From Melampsora larici-populina 98AG31 (taxonomy: Eukaryota; Basidiomycota; Pucciniomycetes; Pucciniales; Melampsoraceae), in NCBI RefSeq assembly GCF_000204055.1, contig NW_006768775.1, forward strand, positions 1,198,322 through 1,262,321: a DNA stretch of 64,000 nucleotides. Direction: 5' to 3'. Below the pieces are notes generated by a model. That model was not told the origin of the DNA, did no database searches, and saw only the letters and a program-made list of their open reading frames with translations. Positions 1 through 11,800 of the stretch are shown here, in pieces. How positions within the stretch are numbered: the first letter of the stretch is position 1; each line of letters begins with the position of its first letter. The position numbers and the translations under genes were made by a program.

Positions 1-335
1 CTGGTTTCAGCCCATTGAACAGCCACTTATTCAAAAGGAACCTGTCAAACTCCCCCCTATGTGAAAAGTGTGGAATAACAGAGAATACTCACCATTTTAT
101 TCTGTTCTGTAGACGTTACTCAAAACTCAGAAAACAAATGAGATCAGAACTGGAAGAAAACGAGATAAAAGTTGATTGGAACAACTCAAAAAGACTGCTG
201 GATACGCCCAAAGCTTTTCCTTACATTGCAAATTTCATTTTAAAAACTAAAAGATTCCCACATTTTCATTCTTATCTACAGGATCAAACCAAAGAAAACA
301 GCCGCAAGACAAGGAAAAACAATACTAAGAAATGA
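1..335 (+). mobile_element. 3' end of a non-LTR (LINE) retrotransposon reverse transcriptase ORF
   Basis: An open frame runs in from the left edge (first full codon at position 3) and stops at 335, so only the C-terminal 110 residues are visible. It has the zinc-knuckle region found after the reverse transcriptase of many non-LTR retrotransposons: a Leu/Arg-rich lead-in (SHLFKR), then CEKC, six residues, His-His, and a final Cys in FCRRY. This CCHC arrangement (zf-RVT type) and the basic C-terminus are typical. The reverse transcriptase core would lie left of the window. An A-rich stretch follows the stop at 348-360. The family (Tad-like or other) cannot be assigned from this piece, and whether the full element is intact is unknown. 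Confidence 0.7.
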
Positions 336-1838
336 AAGCTGTCTCAAAAAAAAAGAAAAATCACACCAACCACAATCTGTTTGAAACCCAAAAGGGTCGG
401 AATGTTATACATCCGGAACAGTATCAATCTAATTCGTGTTGACTTGTCCAATCCCAAACAAGGGTTCAAATATAACAACATTTGAGGCAGACAGTACACA
501 TGCATAGCTCAACACCAACTTGTGTGGTCAAATTCCAGAATCTCAGTACGGATCTCATCACTGTTCCTCACGCCCATAAAGCACTCTCTTTCTCCCCCGT
601 GACTCCGGTTGACGCTAAGATAGGGGGTTAGAGAGGAGGATCAAATGCCTGCTCAGCTCTGTGGAGTCCCCCAAGAAGTTCAAGACTATATGACTCTGTA
701 CTTACGTTGAATTCCTGACGGGTGTGCTTGCACAAAGACGTTTACAGAGGGTCACCGCTTTCCTGTGGGTGTGCTAAATGCACAAAGGTGATTCCAAATG
801 AAGTCAAATCTTCCCAAAAAGTTAGAAAAACAAAGATTTTTTTCAAAACTGGAGCAACCTCTTCAAAATTCTAGTCATCAATTTCTTTGTCTTGATAAAT
901 GGCCATATTTCCCAAGGTTGTAATATCCTATCATATTGTAACAGTTTAGATAGTGTTTCATGCAAATATGCGCTTATGCACTTTAAAAAAAACAAAAAAA
1001 AAGACTGAGCTAGACATGGGGAGGGTGCGCCCTAGGTATATGCCTGACATGGCCACAAAAGCAATGTGGCTCCTTAAAACCCCCCCCCCCCCCCGGCACG
1101 CCTCAATATCCCCATCCCAACAACCAAGAGCACCAGATACCCTAAACAGTCACAATCTGAAGACATTTACTGGGAAGGTCTTTGAGATCATAGCTCACAC
1201 TACATTCCCTGACTTGCTGTGGGAGTTTTTGGGATCAATCTAGATGTCCTGAGCCCCTCCACAAGGCGGTCCATCTGGTAGAGTGTGTGGATATTGAAAA
1301 ACCCACCAAGATCCCCTTCTTATCATAGTCAAGAGGGCAGGAACAGGGGATGAATGGCCCAGCCCAGAGGTCTTGGTTTTCTGACACCAAAGATGGCTTT
1401 GGACCGTGTCCACCAGGGATGGTGGGTGGGCGGTGCACAAAAAATTGGATAACAATTGTGATTGCAAGAAATCTTGTGGCTGGGTGACAGGAACTGAGAG
1501 TCAGATCTACTGAGGAAAAATCTCAACTGGTGGCCTGGTATCTCAGTCTGATACTGGTGCTGAGTTTCCACAGATCTGTTTGTTATGTCTCACCGCAGGC
1601 TTTCACAGATGTCAGAACCAACCGTGTTATGGTGGTTCATCTCACCCATTCCTTAACTAAAATGGGTCTTTGGCTCTAGATACTAGGTATCTGGGTTTGC
1701 GCTCAACGGCCACAGAGGCTGCTTTATTAGCATAAGAATAAAGCATAGAAAAGAGAACAGGCATAACAATAAGCGGTCAAACTTCAGAGAAAAAAGCAGA
1801 AATTCAGCCGGTGGCTACTTATGTCTGACATATTACAT
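336..1838. other. Gene-free stretch after the LINE fragment
   Basis: No convincing coding sequence was found on either strand. The first part may be the 3' untranslated region of the LINE. A run of 15 C lies at 1080-1094. Short open frames on the minus strand at 1235-1571 are Pro/Trp-rich, overlap one another and match no family I recognise; they may be decayed transposon sequence. Confidence 0.4.
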
Positions 1839-3192
1839 AGGGCCTGTTTGGCTGAAACCCAAAAACAGTTTTTGGTCAAAAACACCACCAAAGACAAAAA
1901 CCATGTTTGATCCTCATCAAAAACACTGGTGTTTGGCAACTTTATTTGATCAAAATCAAAACCTGTTTTTGATCAAAAAGTCATCAATTTTGCTGCTTTT
2001 GAGACCACAAAGAGTTTTTGCTCTTATTTGCCCCTCTATTTCAACTTTTTTATGAGCTCTGTTGTCAGCCCCGGATACATATACATGTACCCAAAACTAA
2101 CTTATAATATACAAATTCCACTTATAAACCTAATTACATGTACATACAGCTTACAAAACACATGTAACTCTTAATAGAACATATACCAACATTAATTACA
2201 TATACATATTCATTTAAAATCATATGTAATATGTAATAAAACACTAATTACACCTCATAACTCAGTGTCAAGAGTTAAAATACTTATACTACATAAATTA
2301 CATAACATGTATATGTAATTATGTAGTATTAATAATAATCATAACTAATAGTAATAATTAAACCCTAAACGACTGTAGTGATACAAAAAATATCACTACA
2401 GTTAGGTTTGGAGAGGAGAGTATATAAACTCCTCCTCTCTCAACCTTCAGAGATTCTCCCCCAAGCTTTTATTACACATCACTTTTGAAGAACACCTTTA
2501 AAGTAATATAGAAGGTCATAATCAAGAGTCTTATAAATTAGGACTAGTAATTTAATTCATTACTTTAGACAGTTTCCTGACTAAAAGTAAGTAATATACC
2601 CTTAACCTAATCTCTGGATCCTCTACTTCCCCCAAGTAGATTCTTTACTAGGTTAGTGACCTTCAACAACTCAAAGGGTAGTGGCCTATATACAAGTACT
2701 TAGGTTGGTGACCATAAGAACAACCAGAGGTTGGTGACCACAAGAACAACCAGTGTAGTGATCTAGACCTCACTCTTTAATCTGTCAAATAAGAAGATTA
2801 AAGGAAAACCTTGGATCCAGTTTTCATTATTTATTATTTATATTCATAACTAAAAACCTCCTTTTAAGGAGTCATTTATAAACTGCAGTCTGTCTGGATT
2901 CATCCAAACAGACCAGTCCTCTTTTCACTTTTTCCCCTCTTTCCTTTGATTTTTATTGTAAATATCTTATATTTGAAATATAACATAATTATTAAAAATG
3001 AAAAAACCAATCCTTAGCCATTTTAGTGAGTCTTGAGTCCTCATCTGAGCACCCAACCCTCACATCTGTGGTTGAGTGTTTGGTAATCAAAAAACCAAAT
3101 TTCAAGTCTTTCATTCCGCCTCATGAAAAAGGGGCAGATTGAAAAAGTGTTTTTGTGTAACACTTTTTGGCTAAACCAGCCAAACGGGCCCT
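1839..3192. mobile_element. Probable non-autonomous element with short terminal inverted repeats
   Basis: The left end begins AGGGCCTGTTTGGCTG at 1839. The right end, read on the minus strand from 3192, begins AGGGCCCGTTTGGCTG, so 15 of 16 terminal bases match in inverted orientation. No protein-coding sequence lies between. Subterminal DNA on the left repeats short TTTTTGATCAAAA-like palindromes, as is usual for transposase-binding ends. No clean target-site duplication is visible (left flank ends ACAT, right flank begins TAGA), so the copy is old or the ends are misplaced. An AT-rich inner block around 2050-2950 has a TATATAAA box near 2430 and could be a nested LTR; I could not find its borders. 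Confidence 0.45.
2372..2402. repeat. Perfect hairpin inverted repeat
   Basis: ACTGTAGTGAT at 2372-2382 is followed after a 9-nt A-rich loop by its exact reverse complement ATCACTACAGT at 2392-2402. The palindrome sits about 30 bp upstream of a TATATAAA box inside the putative element at 1839-3192. Confidence 0.85.
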
Positions 3193-4058
3193 TAGACTTT
3201 TTATGATATCATTGTGAATTATCCCCCCTACCTTTGTCAGGGTGGGCGGGTGGTAGATGATTTTTTGTATTGAAAAATATAGAATATAGACTATTTTTTC
3301 GATAATGGAAATGGATGAGTAGAGACAATAATTTTTTCATAATGATTTTTGTTTTAAAAATTTATGAGAAAAAGGGAAATTGATAATTCTAGCAAGTCTG
3401 TTGCAGGGTTGCTGCATGTGAGGAGTAAGTGCACGTCTGTTGGGTGTACTCCACACTGATTATGGAGTAGGGAAGAGAAAGTGTGGTCTTTGTGTGGTAC
3501 ACCCAAGTGAAGACCACAGCTAGTCGACTTCTAAGAAGAGGATTTGAGGAAGAGACAAAATGATAAGGGCAGCAAAGAGCTAGTACACTCTAACCTTGTG
3601 AGACTGTGAGGGGCAGGCTTTACACTTTGGTCAACCAAAGTTCTTCAAGGCTACTTTAGACTCCGTGTAAGGGACAGGCGGTAAGGGAGGAAGCTTTGTG
3701 GTTTATTTATAGAGACTATGATTGCCCAGTGCTTGTTGAAATCAATATTGGGGTGCTCAGCAATGGAATATGTGATGCTCAAGTTTGGTCTTTAGACTAC
3801 ACAACCAATCACGTACTCAAGGATCCTCTTAATAGGTTTTCAAGTATAATGTGATTCTGATGTTGTGATGCGTTCAAAGCTGGGGGATGAATCAAGGGAA
3901 GAAGGGGGGTTTATATATTCATGGGTCAAGTGTTAACTTGTGGTTGGCGTGTGATTATTGTCCCACTTGTGGTTGACGCTTGGATTAGGTTTGTTATGTA
4001 TTTGATACATTATGTACATGTGTTTATGTGGCTCTTGACACTGAGCCTTGAGATGTAC
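3193..4058. other. Gene-free stretch
   Basis: No open frame of note and no recognisable RNA gene. The sequence is AT-rich with GT-rich patches around 3420-3520 and looks like decayed repeat DNA. Confidence 0.4.
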
Positions 4059-4061
4059 TTA

Positions 4062-4834
4062 GAGCATCCACTATCGTTGCTGTAAACAGCCTCGGTACTG
4101 TAAATTTGACTGAAATTTACCGTACCAAGGCCAAAAATCCCCAATCGTGTACAAAGTACAGATCGGTAGCTACAGATTCGGTCAAAAATCTGTAGAGGTC
4201 CAGTAAATCTACTGCACCTCTACAGAATCTGTACCGAATCGGTATCCACCAAATCTACCGATTCTACATAGGGATTCATCACCACCTTCCCAAAATCACC
4301 CTCTACTATCCTTCAATCTCTATCACCCTCTCATCGATCAACTCTTTCATCTTCTCATCGATCAAATTTTTCATCTTCTCATCGATCAAATTTCTTGCCT
4401 TCTTGTCAATCAACCATTTCAACCAATCTTCTCAATAATAGACTTGATCAAATCAAAGTGACTTCATCAAATGAACATCTTGTGCTATTTTTTTGCTTTT
4501 TTTGATTGTCCTTGTTGTTGTACAATCGTCCATCAGACAATGATGGATCCTTGAGGTCATTCATCAGACCATGATGGATCTCAGCATCTCGTAAATCTAG
4601 ATACTTTGAGACTATCCATGTTTCTGAGCCAAGGTCAATAGCTTGCAGATTATTTACTGAACGTACAATTCTCTATGATTGTGGGGCAGGGTCATTTCTG
4701 TACGGTACGTACCGTACAGAACGATATTACTGAAACGATAGTGGATTTCCACCTTTCTGTACCTAAATTTACTGTACTGTGAAATCTGTACTGTAAAATT
4801 TACTGAAATTTTACTGTAACGATAGTGGATGCTC
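4062..4834. mobile_element. MITE with TTA target duplication (PIF/Harbinger-like)
   Basis: Both ends read GAGCATCCACTATCGTT when followed inward, on the plus strand from 4062 and on the minus strand from 4834. The inverted similarity continues imperfectly through GTAAA motifs. The trinucleotide TTA flanks both sides (4059-4061 and 4835-4837). A TTA duplication and a GAGCAT-type start are established marks of PIF/Harbinger elements and their MITEs. The 773-bp element has no coding capacity. Its interior holds a tandem array around 4330-4415 of a unit containing CATCTTCTCATCGATCAAA. A PIF transposase relic lies at 60779-62007, but whether that family mobilises this MITE is not shown. Confidence 0.78.
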
Positions 4835-5490
4835 TTATGGATTTGTACAATATTATAATATTACATGTGTCTGTTAGCCCATGGTTGTGTAATCAGGGCT
4901 CAGGGATGACACTGCAAGGATGACAAGACTGGCTGGACATCAGTTGCACTTGCAGGTGACAGATTGGAGGCTAACACCACTCCAAGACTAAATCAATTGA
5001 TGAAAACATGAAACACTATGCAGATACATAGGCAAGGTAACTGTGCAAAATTGATTGAAATTTGGATTAAACAATGATCAACAACTCTTGACTGATGAAT
5101 TGATAAGGGGGAATAAAATCATGTCAAGGGTGTGATATCTCCCTTCACTAAGTGTCCAAATTCTTGATGGCTCAAGCTCTAGACAAGCTGAGATTATTCA
5201 AATCCCCTTGTTCAATTTCTAGTTCAGAAAATCATCACCCAGAAAAGCAACACCACTGAAAGATCATGAAGAAAAGGTAATAGTAGACACAAAAGTAAAC
5301 CAGAAAGAATCCACAAAGATAGATAAGACAGAAAGGGGGGATGAATTACAGCCATTTCAACAAAGTTTTTTTTTTTGGAAATCTTGTCACAGTCCAAAAC
5401 CTGGGTTTTGTCTCTCTGCTAATCTGGAGAATACAGAAAAAATAAAACCTACACCACGGGGTGACTTTAAACTGAGCCCACCTGAAATCA

Positions 5491-5513
5491 AATCAGTGTG
5501 GCCTCAGGTGGAG
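5491..5513 (+). repeat. Left copy of a 23-bp exact direct repeat
   Basis: The segment begins AATCAGTGTGGCC and ends CAGGTGGAG. The same 23 bases recur at 6869-6891 in the same orientation. The surroundings share CACCTG/CAGGTG motifs, and the outer flanks (ACACCACGGGG near 5452; CCCCGTAGTGT near 6953-6963) look like degenerate inverted ends of a roughly 1.5-kb element. Confidence 0.6.
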
Positions 5514-6868
5514 GTCTTGGGAAAAAAAGGGCATTTCTAGGTGACAGGAGTGTGGGTGAGGTCACGTGGCCCTCACCCAGGCCGTCACCTGGCTGCCACG
5601 TACCCAAAAAGATTCATGTTCCGCCAACATGGTTTACTAGCCGATCAGCAGGTGAGTGGATTTGTCTGAGAACAACCTGGAATCCAGGGTGCTCAGCACA
5701 CATAAGCTTGGATGTCCCAAATCATTGATAGCAATTATTTGTACTTGTACAATTTTTTGATTTTTTGATTTTATTTTGATTTTATTTTATTTTATTTTAT
5801 TTTTTATTTTTATTTTGAATAATTACGTCACTGGCTTAACTAGACTTGTTCAGAATTGAGAACTGTCCCTTTTCTGTATTGCTCCGCACACCACCCACTC
5901 TGAGTCATCACTTCAATCGTTCACCAGTAAGTCTTGTTCTCATGTCATCAATAGCAAGGTTTATCGACTGCATCATCCACTACCACATCAATGTATGTAT
6001 CAGATTGTGATATTAAACTGGAGAGCATTGTGGTAAGTTCCTCTTTCTTTCACATCTATCTTTTCTTATCATTGTTGTTGATCAATTGTTTATTTTCATC
6101 TTACTATTGTCTATTCTTCTTTGTCACCATTGCATCCCTTTCATCATTGTAGGTCACTCTCCTTCTCTCTTCTTGAAGACCCCTAGTTTGATTGTTCTAA
6201 GTTCATTCTCTTTTTCATCTTATTTGTTCAAGGATTTCCATACTTGATCATCTTTCATCACAGCTTTACAGATCTTGTTTGCTCAATCGGTATGTGTTTC
6301 ATCTTCCTCTCTCTTGTACTTCTCAATCACCTGTCACTGACTTCACTGCTTTAACTTTTGATCTATCTTTCCTTTGTTCATAGACTGTTCTTCCCTTCTT
6401 TGATCACTGGCTCAATCACCTGTCTATTGAGTAAGTGATGCATTTTGTGCACTTCAGGTCTCTGTCAACTCATACTCACTGGCATCATCATCTTTCCTCT
6501 TGACACAAAGATGTGCAGCTCATTCAAGTCTGGACTGTTTTCAATTTGATTCCTTTTATCCAAGATTTTTCTTTTTCACCGTTATTTCTCATGTTATTGT
6601 ATCATAGTACATGTTGTTTAGAAATGCAAAGAGTAGATGATCTATTTTATGTGTAATTTGTGCGTAAAAATAAAGAACCAAGCCCAATTTGAGTAGTTTG
6701 GCAATCGAGCAAAATAACCTATCACCCATCATTAGCAGGTAGACAAAAGGTTGAGTTATTTCACCTCGTCATAAGGTGAGATAGATCATGCAGTTTTTGA
6801 GTGAGCCATCACATTGTGGATACATGATCATGTCAGGTGTTGGCCACCTTGAGTTTCACCTGTAGCTC

Positions 6869-6891
6869 AATCAGTGTGGCCTCAGGTGGAG
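6869..6891 (+). repeat. Right copy of the 23-bp direct repeat
   Basis: Exact second copy of the repeat at 5491-5513. Its downstream context CACCTGATGCTCACCTG is rich in CACCTG, like the left copy's context. No target duplication was found around the pair. Confidence 0.6.
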
Positions 6892-8861
6892 AGCCCGGGA
6901 TTTCTTGGCAGAGGCCAATTTCACCTGATGCTCACCTGCCAGCCGCCCCGTAGTGTATACACAAGACTTTTGTCTGGTTTTGTTTGCTGCAGCAACAACT
7001 TTCTTTAAAAAAAGTGATCAACCTTTCTTGAAATGGCTGTATGATAAGACTACCTGTCACACCCTTCCATAACCCACATCACACCTTTCACACACAGTGC
7101 ACACACATACACCCTTACAATGGGAAGATCCAAGTTGATGATCCAGAGTACAAAGAAGTTGAGGTTGGTCTTCCTGACCAGACTGATGGTGTCATTGACA
7201 AGGTGACAGTATTGATCACAGCCTCAAAGATGAGGACAGCGGAGAACAAAATAAGGACATACAGAAGTATGTGGTTGCAATTGGCCCTTACCAAGCTGAG
7301 TCAGAGTACTCATTCTCATCTTTTTCTCTTATTTCTCCTTTTGATTATGACTATGATTACTAACCCTTTGTTTTTTCATACAAGTTGATAGAATCTCAGG
7401 TCAAATTGCTGGTAGTGCTTTCTGTCACAGTGCTCTCAAGGCATGTTTCACTTCTATGGTCTTCAAGGGTTGCATGCTTAAATAACCTTGTGAAACACAG
7501 TGGAATAGCCATTACAAATGCCTTTAGATAGCCTTGGAGACTCAAGAGGTATGTATTCCAAACCTCCAAGGAAAGGTCACATCATGCAGGCGCGGCCATG
7601 ACTTCTGTGCACTTGTAATGCTTGATCTTACGCTATTTGATCATCACCTCTGATCAAACTGATGATCTTGACGACTTTGTTAAAACTCAAGCAAATCTCT
7701 AGCTGAAAGCCAAGGCTAAAGAAATATCAATAGGGAGTTTCAAGTCAAGAAATTTAACAGTATTTTACAGTCCAACAAGTTATCTGATGTTGCAAAACAT
7801 ACTGTAAATTTAAAAAAATCAGGACACCTTTTTAGGTATTCCAAATGCTATTGACCATACATTTGGAGGAAAAAAACACACACACTGTAAAATTTATAAA
7901 ACCTTTTTCTGTTTTTTAAAAAGTTTCACAAATATTTTCTGACTTGAAATCCCCTTTATTGAACTTACTTCTTTGTTACCAGATTATCAAAGTAACAGGT
8001 CTGCTACACCACAAAAACTTATGTCAAGTGCAATTGATTGAAAGATAGGTGGCACAGATTCCCACCAAGTTGTATGGGTTTTGGGAGAAGACTGTTGTGT
8101 GAGTGATAAGATTTGATGGTGAAAGTGTGAGCTTCAATTTGCTAGTGATCATATATTTTTGGAAAGGTTGAGCTTCAAGTCTACTGGTGAACCATTCTAT
8201 CTTGATGATTGAATATTTTTAAAAGTTTAATCAGGTGAATTCCAGTGTTTTGCTGGAGGATCAGCTTACAGCCAAAAGGATTTAGTCAGTCCAGGAACAT
8301 CTAGACTGGAATGATAAACTGAAAGATCTTCTGAAATCGAGTTAAATTTAAAATAAGATGATCATGATGATCAAGTACTAGATGTGAAGATGTGAATCTG
8401 AAGTGATCATTCAAGCTTTCACAGCACTTAAACTTAACAAAACTACTTGACAAAACTACCACACCAAACAATAAATAAATTGTATGTAGTCTTTTTTTTT
8501 TTTCTAAATTCCAGATAAATAGACAGATGAAATGTACATATGTACATATGTATTTGTAGTTTGTGGATGGTGAGTTTCGATTCTTGTTGAAATTGAAAGT
8601 GATTTTGTAATTTCCAATTTCGAACTTGAAGTTCAATACATATGAAATCAATTGAAAGTGAATTAAAGTTTGTATGTATGTAGAGAGAAAGATGAAAGAT
8701 GAAAGTGAGTGTTACAGTTGATTGGATTGTTTGGATGGATTGATTGGATTGAGATGAAAAGTTGAAGATCGATTGAGCTACTTTACCAATCTGTTGTTAA
8801 TCGATATTATAGTCAACAGCTAGATAGGAAGACTTCTTGACCATTAACCAAATCGAATTGA

Positions 8862-11800
8862 ATGATGAGTACTCTCAGTCTCAATCATCAAACTAAATCA
8901 TCTTCTTCTAAATCTAAATCTATCAGAATGAAAAGTTCAAATTTTCAACTTACTCCACCTACTTCACCTCATCATACTAAAACTACTAACCATCTCAATC
9001 TGATTTCTAATCTTAATACCTCGGTTTCACTCTTACATTCAAATTCAAACTCTTCCCAATCTGGACTTCTTCATCTTCATCATCAACAACAACAACGATC
9101 ATCTTCAAATCAAAATGAATCACAAACTTATCATCAAAAGAAGAATCAAGAAGAAATTGAAATAGAAGAAACTGAAACAGAAGAAATTCAATCAGAACCA
9201 GAATCAGAACCAGAATCAGAAACAGAATCAGAAACAGAAGAAACTGAGACCCTAATCTCATCAGAATCAGATCAAGTTGAAGAAATTTCAGTTAACCAGC
9301 CTATTCTAAATCTTACTGAACCACAAGCCATTCTTGAAAATCAAATCACTTTATCATCTTCAAGTCTTTCATTGACTTCAACTTCAATCCCACAACAACA
9401 ACAAAATCATCATCATCATCATCATCCATCAAATTCAATCTCAATCTCAAACTCAATCCCATCAACCTCAAGATCTCAAGTTTTGATTTCTAAATTCAAT
9501 TCTCAATCTACCTCATCTCCCTCGACTGTCAATCATCAATCAATCAACTTATCACCATCATCTCCATCATCATCATCTTCTTCTAATCCTAATTTAAATC
9601 AAATCATTCATTCAGATCAGAAACTATCTCAATCTTCTTCTCAAACTCAAACTCAAATCCCTTCTACTCCATCTTTAATTCCTCAATCAACTCAACCTAA
9701 CACCCCAACTACTACTCTCAATACACCTCTTATCAATCAAACTGAACCTACAAAAGAACCCAAATCCAATTATCACCATCAAAAGGAATTAACATCCAAT
9801 CATAATCATCAAAACAATCCATCTAATCAAAACAATCCATCTAATCAAAACCATCCATCTAATCAAAACGATCCATCTCATCAAAACCATCATCAACAAA
9901 GAGACCAACTCGAATCATCAGCTAATCATACTACAACCACTGAACCGACTTTTGAAACTCAAGTGGCTTATCCAATCTTCGAACCCACTCCAATCTCAAC
10001 TCCGGATCCTACCCCAGTCTCAACCTCGGCTCCTATCTCATCCACTTCAAAACGTACTACCCACACTCCATCAAACTCACCACCAACAAAACCCGAGCCA
10101 CAAAAGTCAGCCAACATGACTAATCGATCTAGACGACAGTTGGGTGAATATAGTTTGGGTAAAACCTTGGGAGCAGGAAGTATGGGAAAAGTCAAATTAG
10201 CCATCTCATCTGTTACAGGAGAAAAGATTGCTATCAAGATCATTCCTCGTCATACCTCACTCACAGCTGCACAACAACAAGTTGAGAAATCAAAAGAATT
10301 GAAAGAAGATGGTGTGAATGGTAGTAATTATCTGGAGAAAGCCAAGATTAAAGATCAGGGTAAAGAAGTTCGAACGATCAGAGAAGCTAGTATCGTCTTA
10401 CTCTTACATCATCCTTATGTGTGTGGTATGAAGAGTATGTTGGTCTATCCTGTGAGTGATTTCTTTTCGATCGTCGACTACCTACTTACCCCATCATCTT
10501 TTCATTCTTATCACTCAAACTGATCAGATCTTATCTTTCATCTTAGCATCATTATTACATGCTCTTCGAATACGTTAATGGTGGTCAGATGTTAGATTAT
10601 ATCATTTCTCATGGAAGACTGAGGGAACGAGCAGCAAGGAAGTTTGCAAGACAGATGGGTAGTGCATTAGAATATTGTCATGCCAATTCAATCGTACATC
10701 GAGGTACGTCATCAAAGCCTTTCTCTCTTTCACATGTTCCAAAGTCACTTACAGGTCTTCTCACATTTGGATCGTTTGAAACTTTCGACTTTAGATCTCA
10801 AAATCGAAAACATTTTGATTTCCAAGACTGGCAATATCAAGATCATCGACTTTGGTCTATCGAATCTCTTTTCACCTAATTCAAATCTTCAAACGTTTTG
10901 TGGTTCACTCTATTTTGCTGCACCGGAATTATTGAATGCCAAAGTGTATATCGGTCCAGAGGTAGATGTCTGGAGTTTTGGAATCGTTTTGTTTGTGTTA
11001 GTTTGTGGAAAGGTTCCATTTGATGATCAATCGATGCCTGCTCTACATGCTAAAATCAAACGTGGTCATGTTGATTATCCAACTTGGCTGAGTTCTGGTG
11101 AGTTTGGATGATTGATTTATCTTTGATGACATTCAACTGACCCTGTTTTCTCAGAATGTAAACATATTCTTTCAAGAATGTTGGTCACTAATCCGCAAAA
11201 TCGAGCTAGCTTAACCGAAGTTCTATCGCATCCATGGATGGTCAAAGGATTTGACGGACCACCAGACTCACATATTCCACATCGAGAACCATTGAGGATC
11301 AATGAGATACAAGAAGAAGTAGTCAAAGGAATGACCGGGTTTGAATTCGGAACAGCTGAAAAGATTGAAGCCGATCTCCGAGCGGTTCTGACCAGTGAAC
11401 TTTATCAAAAAGTATTGAAGAATCATGATTCAAAACGATCTAGATTAGATGGACATCCTGATATTTATTCTTCATCTCAAAGTGGTTCAAGTGCTTCGAT
11501 GGCGGCCAATGGAATCAAAAAAGAACATCGAGGGGATCGAGAATTACCAAAGGCTACTAATAAATCGGCCAAAAGGTTTTCTGGATTCGGATTCTATGGA
11601 AAGAAGATTGCAGCTGTTCTTGGATCGAACTCTACATCTAAACATGAAGAAAAATCAAATGAATCAAATCCATTGGATACCTCTGTCTTGTTGAATGGTC
11701 AATCACTCGATACCGTTGATCCTACTAGAGGTTTTCATCCATTGATTTCGATTTATTATTTAGTTAGAGAAAAGATTGAAAGGGAAAAGATCTATGGACC

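Larger units (their letters stand above)
4838..8861. other. Repeat-rich intergenic region upstream of the KIN1-like gene
   Basis: No supported gene. A 23-bp direct repeat occurs at 5491-5513 and 6869-6891. Low-complexity TTTTATTTTGATTTT runs lie around 5750-5820. The stretch 8640-8861 just before the kinase start is rich in GATTGATTGG-like motifs and probably forms the promoter and 5' leader. Small open frames at 5498-5728, 7041-7388 and 8301-8651 show no family features. Confidence 0.45.

Noticed and set aside
7041..7388. 115-residue open frame on the plus strand
   Set aside because: His/Pro-rich then hydrophobic without a recognisable pattern, in repeat-rich DNA, with no splice support.
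8301..8651. 116-residue open frame on the minus strand upstream of the kinase gene
   Set aside because: AT-rich composition (Phe, Ile, Asn, Lys) expected by chance; it overlaps the likely kinase promoter.
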